Origin: JAAYCB01 sp012744395
Lineage (GTDB): Bacteria > Planctomycetota > Planctomycetia > Pirellulales > Thermoguttaceae
NCBI GenBank assembly: GCA_028703175.1
Contig: JAQVNJ010000155.1
Location: forward strand, 1 to 12,948
DNA length: 12,948 bases
Reading direction: 5' to 3'
This document shows, piece after piece, positions 1-5,957 of the stretch. Below the pieces are notes generated by a model. It was not told the DNA's origin, did no database searches, and was given only the letters and a program-made list of their open reading frames with translations. The number at the start of each line of letters is the position of its first letter. Positions within the stretch are counted from its first letter, which is position 1. The translations under genes were made by a program, and so were the position numbers.

Positions 1-287
1 TTGGCGGTGCCGCGTCTCTCGGCAATCGCCCGCTCTGGACCACCCTACGGCGGTGGTTACCGCGGTGGGCCGGCGCTGCCGTCAAGGCAGTTCGCGTTGT
101 CCGGGTTTGCGGAACGCGTTGGCGGTGCCGCGTCTCTCGGCAATCGCCCGCTCTGGACCACCCTACGGCGGTGGTTACCGCGGTGGGCCGGCGCTGCCGT
201 CGTGGTGCGTTGGGGCTTGTCCGCGATTGGCGAACAATTCCGCCGCTGCCGGGCGTTGCCGCAATGACCCGCTCTGGACCACCCTAC
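1..287. repeat. 118-nt tandem repeat, two exact partial copies plus one diverged copy
   Basis: Positions 1-83 and 119-201 are identical over 83 nt, a period of 118 nt. A third, diverged unit follows at about 202-287 and ends with the same 19-nt block (CGCTCTGGACCACCCTAC-like, 270-287). Each of the two good copies holds a hairpin with arms ACCACC and GGTGGT and a 7-nt loop (39-57 and 157-175), followed at once by the 8-bp palindrome ACCGCGGT (59-66 and 177-184). The array touches the window edge, so more copies may lie to the left. It lies just past the 3' end of the capD-like gene. Short frames run through it on the plus strand, but they are made of the repeat itself and show no domain, so I read the region as non-coding. 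The type of element (REP-like, MITE-like or simple tandem) cannot be settled from here. Confidence 0.85.
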
Positions 288-302
288 CTCGAAAGCTGCC
301 CG

Positions 303-2249
303 CTATCCGCGGACTACCACGGACTCGACGCGCGCCTTTGGACCGGCGAGGGTCCCGCTTTCCGCTTTCCGCGTTCCCGTTTCCGCTTTTCCCTGAAACT
401 CCGGCACGAGCTGCTTCAACCGCCGGCGGATGATTTCTTCCGGGGCGTCCAGCAGGGATTCCAGATCGGCGACCTCTTCCTGGACCTCGGCCAGCCTGTA
501 GGGGCGGTGGAACGCAGCGCGGAGTTTGGGGTGCGGCGTGGGGAGCGTCGTCTCCGCGCTGAAATACAGCTCTTCGTAGAGCTTTTCCCCCGGCCGGACG
601 CCGGTGAAGACGATCTCGATCGAGTCTTCGGGGAGGCCGGAGAGCCGCACCAGGTCGCGCGCCAGGTCGACGATGCGGACCGGCTCGCCCATGTCCAGAA
701 CGAAGATTTCGCCCCCCTGCCCCATCGCCGCCGCCTGGAGGACGAGTTGCGAGGCCTCCGGGATCGACATGAAGAACCGCGTCATCCGCTCGTCGGTGAT
801 CGTGATCGGCCCCCCGCGGCGAATCTGCTCCTGGAAGATCGGCACGACGCTGCCGTTCGACCCCAGCACATTGCCAAACCGCGTCACCACCAGCCGCGTC
901 GACGACTCCTGCGAAAGCGCGTGGACATAGCGTTCCGCCAGGTGCTTCGAGACGCCCATGATGCTCGTCGGGTGGACGGCCTTGTCGGTCGAGACGAGCA
1001 CGAACGACAGCACGTCGTACTCGTCGGCCAGGTCGGCGACGATCCGCGTGCCCAGCACGTTGTTGCGGATCGCCTCGCCCGGATTCGCTTCCATCAGGGG
1101 GACGTGCTTGTGGGCGGCGGCGTGGAACACGACTTCCGGCCGGCGTTTTTCGAAGACCTGGCGGATCCGCTTCGCGCAGGTCACGTCGGCGATCATCGGC
1201 ACGAGCTTCACCGGCGCGTCGATTTGGCGGAACTCGCGCTCCAGCTGGAAGATCCGGTTCTCTCCGCGGCCCAGCAAGATCAGCTCGGCCGGGTCGAAGC
1301 GGAGCAGCTGCCGGCAGATCTCCGAGCCGATGCTCCCCCCTGCGCCCGTCACGAGCACGCGGCGGTCCCGCACCAGGTCGCAGATCGCCGTGTCGTCGAG
1401 CTGGACCGGGTCGCGGCGGAGCAGGTCGTCGATATGGATGTCGCGGACCGGCAGGTGGTCGACGCCCGAGAGGCGGTCGCGAGCCGGCGGGATGATCTTC
1501 ACGGCCAGCCCCGACTTGTCGCATTGGTCCAAGAGCGCCCGCAGTCGCGAGCCGGGAATCGAGCCGGCGGTGACCAGCAGCGACTGCACGCCCCGCCGCA
1601 CCGCTGCGCCGGGCAGGTCGTCGAGCCGGCCGACGACCGGAATCCCGCCCAGCCGCGCGCCGACCGTTTCGCCGTTCGTGGCGATCAACCCGCGGACGCG
1701 GTAGGGCGAATCGGGGTGCGAGTGGATGTCGTGCGCCAGCCGCCCGGCGGCATGGTCGGCGCCGACCAGCAGCGCGGCGGAGCGCGTGCCGCCGAGCGAC
1801 GCGCGCCCCTCGGCCAGCAGCCGCCAACTCGAGCGGAGCGAGCCGAGCACGAGCACGCCGAGGCAGCAATCCAGCGGCAGGATCGCCCGCGGAATCTGGT
1901 AGTCGAGGAAGAAGTGGTCGATCGTCACCAGTGCCAGCAGGGCCGCCAGGCTGGCCCGCGCCAGCGCGGTCAGATCAGAGAACGTCACGTGGCGCCACCA
2001 GCCGTGGAAGTGCCCCGTTGCATAGAAGATCAGCAGCTTCGCGCCGACCACGACCGGCAGGCTGGAGACGAACACCGTCAGCGAGCGGAGTTCGACCTCA
2101 AACCCGAAGCGGAGCTCGAAGGCCAAGGCGTAGATCAGGCAGAACAGCACGGCATGGCCGACCGCCAGAAGCGCGATGTGGAGAAACAGCCGGGCCGTGC
2201 CGCCGCGTTTGCCGAGTCGGGAGAGCGGTTGGTGAAGTGGTGCAATCAT
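303..2249 (-). CDS. capD: Membrane nucleotide-sugar 4,6-dehydratase/epimerase, FlaA1/CapD/WbpM family
   Basis: The 648-residue product is the usual size for the long membrane form of this family. The N-terminus has about four hydrophobic segments (roughly residues 20-45, 57-78, 96-116 and 124-141). A cytoplasmic nucleotide-binding region follows (about 150-270), then the catalytic extended-SDR domain from about 295. Visible motifs are the NAD(P)-binding TGAGGSIGSE (301-310), STDKAV (420-425), the M-x-x-x-K form of the active site (M431, K435) and RFGNVLGSNGSVVP (457-470). Family members act on UDP-GlcNAc-type substrates, mostly as 4,6-dehydratases, and supply modified sugars for surface glycans; the exact substrate is not readable. 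The ATG at 2249 is the first possible start, because an in-frame TGA lies just upstream, and it has no clear Shine-Dalgarno site. The last 30 residues (KAETGTRKAESGT...) come from a simple purine-rich repeat and are probably not part of the fold. VapC ends 61 nt upstream, so read-through from vapBC is possible. Confidence 0.93.
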   Translation of the reverse strand: MIAPLHQPLSRLGKRGGTARLFLHIALLAVGHAVLFCLIYALAFELRFGFEVELRSLTVFVSSLPVVVGAKLLIFYATGHFHGWWRHVTFSDLTALARASLAALLALVTIDHFFLDYQIPRAILPLDCCLGVLVLGSLRSSWRLLAEGRASLGGTRSAALLVGADHAAGRLAHDIHSHPDSPYRVRGLIATNGETVGARLGGIPVVGRLDDLPGAAVRRGVQSLLVTAGSIPGSRLRALLDQCDKSGLAVKIIPPARDRLSGVDHLPVRDIHIDDLLRRDPVQLDDTAICDLVRDRRVLVTGAGGSIGSEICRQLLRFDPAELILLGRGENRIFQLEREFRQIDAPVKLVPMIADVTCAKRIRQVFEKRRPEVVFHAAAHKHVPLMEANPGEAIRNNVLGTRIVADLADEYDVLSFVLVSTDKAVHPTSIMGVSKHLAERYVHALSQESSTRLVVTRFGNVLGSNGSVVPIFQEQIRRGGPITITDERMTRFFMSIPEASQLVLQAAAMGQGGEIFVLDMGEPVRIVDLARDLVRLSGLPEDSIEIVFTGVRPGEKLYEELYFSAETTLPTPHPKLRAAFHRPYRLAEVQEEVADLESLLDAPEEIIRRRLKQLVPEFQGKAETGTRKAESGTLAGPKARVESVVVRG

Positions 2250-2261
2250 AGGTGTTGGGCA

Positions 2262-2294
2262 TCAACAGTCAAAAGTCAAGGGTCAACAGCCAGC
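2262..2294. repeat. TTGAC-type short direct repeats upstream of capD
   Basis: On the minus strand this spacer reads as several TTGAC(T/C) units in a row: TTGACC, TTGACT and TTTGACT, then GTTGA. A 13-nt block, GTCAACAGCCAGC on the plus strand (2282-2294), is repeated exactly at 11324-11336 upstream of wza. A promoter-like pair, TTGACT (2267-2272) and TATGAT (2245-2250) with a 16-bp gap, also lies here on the minus strand, but its -10 box overlaps the capD start codon. Confidence 0.5.
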
Positions 2295-2310
2295 CATCCC
2301 CCGCGGGCGG

Positions 2311-2715
2311 TCACGTCTCCGACCAGTTTTCGATTTCCAGGCCGGGGATCCCGGCCAGCTCGCCGGCCTTGCTCGTCGCCAGCGTCGCCCCCAGGCTCAG
2401 CGCGTGGGCGGCGATGATCGTCTCCAGGGGGCCGAGGGGCAGCGTCTCGCGCTCCAGCTCGGCCCGCAGGGCGCCGTAGCGCGCGGCGGCCGCGGAATCG
2501 AAATGCGCCACCACCAGCGGCGCCAGGAAGGCGTCGAGCGCCGCGTGGTTCTGTTGCGGGTAAGCGCTGCGCTCCGCCCCGTGGCGGAGCTCGCCGACCG
2601 TCAGCGAGGAGACGCCCAGGTCGTCGGCCGCATGTTGCAGAATCCGGTTCAGGGCCGCCGCCGGCTTCCGCTTGATGATCGCGATGCAGAGGTGCGTGTC
2701 GAGCAGGTACTTCAT
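2311..2715 (-). CDS. vapC: VapC-type PIN-domain toxin with altered active-site residues
   Basis: The 134-residue product matches a single PIN domain of the VapC/FitB type, an Mg-dependent RNase that its partner VapB neutralises. Landmarks are LLDTH with D6, GELRHG with E42, GPLETIIAAHALSLGATLATS (residues 95-115) and the closing PGLEIENW. Three positions depart from the usual family pattern: DTH replaces DTN, E98 replaces the aspartate expected in GPxD, and S115 replaces the asparagine in the TN motif. D6 and E42 are kept. Activity may therefore be reduced or lost, although glutamate can sometimes replace aspartate in metal sites. The start ATG overlaps the vapB stop codon (ATGA), with GGGGAGGA about 9 nt upstream, so the two are translationally coupled. 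The pair sits between two polysaccharide genes and has no direct role in that pathway. Confidence 0.9.
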   Translation of the reverse strand: MKYLLDTHLCIAIIKRKPAAALNRILQHAADDLGVSSLTVGELRHGAERSAYPQQNHAALDAFLAPLVVAHFDSAAAARYGALRAELERETLPLGPLETIIAAHALSLGATLATSKAGELAGIPGLEIENWSET

Positions 2716-2948
2716 CGGCAGACGTCCTCCCCAGCCTGGACCTCCGCCTGGACGCGGTCCTCCAGGTAGTCTTCCGTAAAATGCTGGAGGCTGTCGAAGA
2801 GCGATTGCCAGGGGCCGACCTTCCTGGGCACAAGGACGACCGAATGCCCGACCTGGATCACGAAGACTTCGCCGTCTTCCAGGCGAACCTCCGCCGGCAG
2901 GTGGACGGACTGGCCGTCGCCCGGCGTCGTTACCGTTGCGGTTTTCAT
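2712..2948 (-). CDS. vapB: VapB-type AbrB/MazE-like antitoxin
   Basis: This 78-residue protein begins MKTATVTTPG and shows the swapped-hairpin DNA-binding pattern of AbrB/MazE-type antitoxins: QSVHLPAEVRL, then a beta-rich EVFVIQVGHSVVLVPR stretch. A C-terminal tail (WQSLFDSLQHFTEDYLEDR) is typical of the part that wraps around the PIN toxin. The reading frame stays open up to 3101. I chose the ATG at 2948 because it gives the usual family length and has GGGAG about 9 nt upstream; the extra 51 residues are not VapB-like. Such antitoxins normally bind their own promoter and repress the operon, with the toxin as co-repressor. A hairpin followed by nine Ts lies about 40 nt upstream of the start, so transcription into the pair may be attenuated. 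Confidence 0.87.
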   Translation of the reverse strand: MKTATVTTPGDGQSVHLPAEVRLEDGEVFVIQVGHSVVLVPRKVGPWQSLFDSLQHFTEDYLEDRVQAEVQAGEDVCR

Positions 2949-2987
2949 GGGTTGCTGCTCCCGCCGCTGGTCGATGGATCGAAGATC

Positions 2988-3010
2988 AAAAAAAAACGGG
3001 AATCCTCCCG
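2988..3010 (-). terminator. Hairpin followed by T9: terminator or vapBC leader attenuator
   Basis: Read on the minus strand, CGGGA, a 4-nt loop (GGAT) and TCCCG form a 5-bp stem (2997-3010) followed directly by nine Ts (2996-2988). This is the layout of an intrinsic terminator, with a short but GC-rich stem. It lies 232 nt past the stop codon of the wzc-like kinase gene and 40 nt before the vapB start codon. It could end the polysaccharide transcript or act inside the vapBC leader. Confidence 0.55.
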
Positions 3011-3241
3011 GACGCCGAATCGCGGCCCCGTTGCTTGCGCCGACGGAATAACCAGAGCCGCCCAGCCCCCCAGAACACGCGCCGCGGATGTGGCGAATCA
3101 TCTGAAGTATAACCTACCGGCGCGGGTCGCGGGCGATTTTTCCAGGCCTTTTTTTCTGTTTTCCGCTTCCCGTCTTGGGCTGTTCAACCCGGCCGATTCG
3201 TTTCAGGCCACGCCGCGGCGTCCAGGGCGGGCGATTGCCCC
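3011..3241. other. Spacer between wzc and the vapBC leader hairpin
   Basis: I see no gene here. The perfect 12-bp palindrome ACGCCGCGGCGT is at 3210-3221, and GGGC-GATT-GCCC (3229-3240) lies next to the kinase stop codon; neither is followed by a T run on the minus strand. TATACT on the minus strand (plus 3106-3111) could be a -10 box for a vapBC transcript, but no -35 match stands at a normal distance. A purine-rich stretch (minus strand, about 3145-3172) resembles the repeat that codes for the tail of CapD. Confidence 0.4.
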
Positions 3242-5671
3242 CTACCCCTGCGCAAGTTCCTTCTCCTTCTCCGTCTCCTGGCCGTAGTACTTGTTCATGT
3301 CGTCGTTGCCGTTGCCGTAGCCGTAGCCGTAGGTCGCCCCGGAGCCGTAGCCGTAGCCGTAGCCACGGCTGTAGGTGAAGCCGTGGCCCTTGTCCGAGCT
3401 GTTGACCACCACCCCGAGCAGGTGGCTGCCGATCCCGGCGAGGATCTGGCGGGCCTGGATCACCCCGGGCCGTCCGTGCTTGGTGATCCGCACGGTCAGC
3501 AGGACGCCGTCCGCCCGCGGGGCGATCACCGCCGGGTCGGAAACGGCCAGGACCGGCGGGCTGTCGATGATCACCAGGTCGTATTGCTCGCGGAGAAGGT
3601 GCACGAGCTGCTCGAATTCGGGCGAGGAGAGGACCTCCGCCGGATTGGACGGCTGGCGGCCGCAGGGGAGCAGCCAGAGGTTCTCCACGCCCGAGGCCGC
3701 CACCGCGTCGTCGAGCCGCGCCTCGCCGGCCAGCAGCTCGACCATGCCGGCGTCGGGCTGGATGCCGAACACCCTGTCGACGCGGGGGCGGCGGAGGTCG
3801 CCGTCGACCAGCAGGACCCGCTTGCCCGACTGGGCGAACGAGACCGCCAGGTTGGCGGCCACCGTCGTCTTGCCGTCGCGGGGGCTGGCGCTGGTGACCT
3901 GGAGCACGCGGCACTGGGCGCCGCTGGCGCTGAACCGCAGCGCTGTCCGCAGCCCGCGGAAGACCTCGGCGAAGCGGCTCGCCGGGTTGTGCGCCGCGAT
4001 CACCGACGGGTCGATCCCCGGCTCGCCGCCGCGGCGCCGCCGCTTGATCGACGTGCTCGGCACGTGCGCCATGATCGGCAGCCGCAACGCGCGGTGGAGC
4101 TCGTCCGGACTGCGGAACGTCTTGTCGCTCAGCTCGACCAGGTAGGCCAGGCCGCAGCCGAAAAACAGCCCGCAGACGCCCCCCAACGCCAGCACGAGCG
4201 GCAGCACGGGCCAGCTCGGCTGTTCGGCCTTCTGGACGGGCGCCAGGACCTCGGTGAGGAAGCCGCCGTAGTCCTTGATCAGGTTGATCTCGCGGAGCCG
4301 GTCGACGACGACGGAGTAGAGCTGGCGGAGCTCGTCGAGTTCCTCGCGCTTCAGCTTGTCATCGATTTCGTAGGTGGACAGGTCCTTGGCCGACTTCTTC
4401 TCTTCCTCGGCCAGCCGCTCCAGCTCGGAGCGGCGCTTCTCCAGCTCGGCCAGGTCGTGCCGCAGCAGTCCGACGTGGGCCGACAGCAGCTCGGCCGGCT
4501 TGAGCCGCTTGTTCTCCTCCTGCTGGCCGTCCTCCGGGTCGTCGAACCTGGCTTTCTCCTCGAGAAACGCCCGCGTCAGGCGGATCTGCTCGCGGACGGT
4601 CTGGACCTTCGGGTGGTCGCTGGAAAAGTCCTCCAGCAGCGTGGCTTCTTCGAGCAGCAGCGACAAGAGCCGCTGGTACTCGGTCTGGGCGGATTGCTGG
4701 CGGACGGGATTCTCTTCGCGGTACTTATGCCAGTCGTCTTGGAGCTTCTGGTCGGTCGCGCTGAGCAGCAGGTTGAGCCGCTGGACGTCGCTTGAGCTGA
4801 GCAGGGCGAGCCGCTCCAGGTCGCTCATCTCCAGGTTCTCGGTCTTTGCCAGGGCCTCTTCGATGACCTCCAGCCGCGACTTGGCCTCGGTGTGCTTGAC
4901 GGCGATTTCCGACAGCGAGGCCTCGACACTGGCCAGCCGCTGCTGGTGGACATTCAGGCTATTTTCCCCCTGCCAGAGGAGCGGGGCCTCGGCGCGGAAC
5001 TCGCTGTATTCGTTCTTCTTGACCTCCAGGTCGCTCTTCAGCTTCGTCATCGCCTCGGTGATCAGGTTGACCGCCTCGGAGCTGGTGTCTTCGAACGTGC
5101 CCTTGAGAAACTCCTCGTAGCTGCCGACGATCGCCTCGAGGATCGCCGCGCAGTCGTCGGCCGAGGGCCCCTTGTAGGTGGCGGCCAGAACGCTGGCGTC
5201 CTTGGCCTTGCCCTCGCCGCCGCGGGTGACTTCGAGGTTCCCGATGATGTGCCGGACCGGGCTGCCGTCGTTGGCCACAACCTTCGCCAGCGTGGGGAGC
5301 TTGAGCAGATCGGACTGGTCAATCGCCTGCTGGATCACCCGCGGGCTCTGGAACAGCTCGATGTGGGTGGCCAGGATATCCTCGCCGGCCGACCTCTGCT
5401 GAAACTCGGTGCCCTTCGAAGCGCCCTGCGAGGGGAGGCTCGAGTCCTTGGGCATGACGAGGATCCGCACGGTCGACTCGTACATCGGGGTCGTCTTGAA
5501 GTAGTAGAGGGCGGCCACGCCGACGCCCACGGCCAGCCCGAAGACGATCAGCCAGAACCGGCGGCGGACGATCGCCAGGATATCGAGCAGGCCGGCCTCG
5601 TCGTTGGTTACGGCCGGCGGACTGACGGCCGCGCTGCCGTTGCGGTGGATGTGAACGTCCGATGGAACCAT
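3242..5671 (-). CDS. wzc: Wzc-type polysaccharide co-polymerase fused to a BY-kinase
   Basis: This 809-residue inner-membrane protein joins a chain-length determinant to a bacterial tyrosine autokinase, as in E. coli Wzc. A short cytoplasmic N-terminus leads to TM1 (about 39-58), a periplasmic Wzz region and a long coiled coil (about 240-460, rich in Glu, Lys, Leu), then a Pro-rich APVQKAEQPSWPVLP segment and TM2 (about 487-513). The C-terminal kinase has Walker A SASPRDGKTT (594-603), Walker A' LLVDGDLRRP (620-629) and Walker B LVIIDSPP (699-706). The tail from residue 767 holds nine tyrosines, mostly as YG repeats, the expected autophosphorylation cluster. In this family, cycles of tail phosphorylation and dephosphorylation control polymer length and export with Wza. 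The start ATG has GGAG 7 nt upstream. The gap to the upstream ligase gene is 286 nt, so it probably has its own promoter. Confidence 0.95.
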   Translation of the reverse strand: MVPSDVHIHRNGSAAVSPPAVTNDEAGLLDILAIVRRRFWLIVFGLAVGVGVAALYYFKTTPMYESTVRILVMPKDSSLPSQGASKGTEFQQRSAGEDILATHIELFQSPRVIQQAIDQSDLLKLPTLAKVVANDGSPVRHIIGNLEVTRGGEGKAKDASVLAATYKGPSADDCAAILEAIVGSYEEFLKGTFEDTSSEAVNLITEAMTKLKSDLEVKKNEYSEFRAEAPLLWQGENSLNVHQQRLASVEASLSEIAVKHTEAKSRLEVIEEALAKTENLEMSDLERLALLSSSDVQRLNLLLSATDQKLQDDWHKYREENPVRQQSAQTEYQRLLSLLLEEATLLEDFSSDHPKVQTVREQIRLTRAFLEEKARFDDPEDGQQEENKRLKPAELLSAHVGLLRHDLAELEKRRSELERLAEEEKKSAKDLSTYEIDDKLKREELDELRQLYSVVVDRLREINLIKDYGGFLTEVLAPVQKAEQPSWPVLPLVLALGGVCGLFFGCGLAYLVELSDKTFRSPDELHRALRLPIMAHVPSTSIKRRRRGGEPGIDPSVIAAHNPASRFAEVFRGLRTALRFSASGAQCRVLQVTSASPRDGKTTVAANLAVSFAQSGKRVLLVDGDLRRPRVDRVFGIQPDAGMVELLAGEARLDDAVAASGVENLWLLPCGRQPSNPAEVLSSPEFEQLVHLLREQYDLVIIDSPPVLAVSDPAVIAPRADGVLLTVRITKHGRPGVIQARQILAGIGSHLLGVVVNSSDKGHGFTYSRGYGYGYGSGATYGYGYGNGNDDMNKYYGQETEKEKELAQG
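3310..3374 (-). repeat. Hexanucleotide repeat coding for the (YG)n tyrosine tail of Wzc
   Basis: The plus strand shows two runs of the 6-nt unit GCCGTA, one at about 3313-3332 and one at about 3345-3363. On the coding strand these give YGYGYG twice. Because the unit is six bases, gain or loss of copies by slippage would change the number of phosphorylatable tyrosines without shifting the frame. Confidence 0.8.
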
Positions 5672-5957
5672 CGCGATGCTCCGTGGTAGAAAAAAGCGGA
5701 AATGCTGGATGAAGTCAGGGGGTTTGGGGTTCAGTCTTCGCCTGGATCAGGTTGCCTCTCGGGAGACGAAACGAAAAACATGCCACGCCAAACAAGCGGC
5801 TCTCGCGGGCGGCGGTTGACAATTCGCCCATCAATAGGGAATCCTATTTATTTCATCGGACATATGTATCTGCCGGTTGCCTTTGGGTGTTGGAGTTTGT
5901 CGATTTTTCGGCAGAGGGGTGCTGGAAATCGGCAAGGGCACGCCGCCCCCGGACCGC
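5672..5957. other. Spacer upstream of wzc with inverted repeats
   Basis: I see no gene. The spacer carries an inverted repeat with arms AATAGG and CCTATT and a 4-nt centre (5833-5848), and the palindrome ACATATGT (5860-5867), both in a locally AT-rich stretch where a minus-strand promoter for wzc could sit. No convincing -35/-10 pair was found on the minus strand. TTGACA occurs on the plus strand at 5816-5821 without a fitting -10 box and faces away from wzc. A short hairpin (GACCG, 6-nt loop, CGGTC, 5952-5967) overlaps the stop codon of the ligase gene. Confidence 0.4.

Noticed and set aside
1..287. CRISPR array
   Set aside because: The repeats are 83 nt or longer with one short, non-spacer-like gap, and there are only two exact copies and no cas genes.
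171..2417. Long plus-strand open frame of 748 codons opposite capD
   Set aside because: It mirrors the capD-like gene in a high-GC sequence, is rich in Arg, Asp, Ala and Gln with no domain, and runs through the repeat array.
5770..5800. Sigma-54-like TGGCATG box upstream of wzc
   Set aside because: The -12 part lacks the required GC, so it does not meet the GG-N10-GC rule.
5672..5957. Riboswitch (for example a cyclic-di-GMP type) in the wzc leader
   Set aside because: I looked for the conserved core elements and did not find them on the minus strand.
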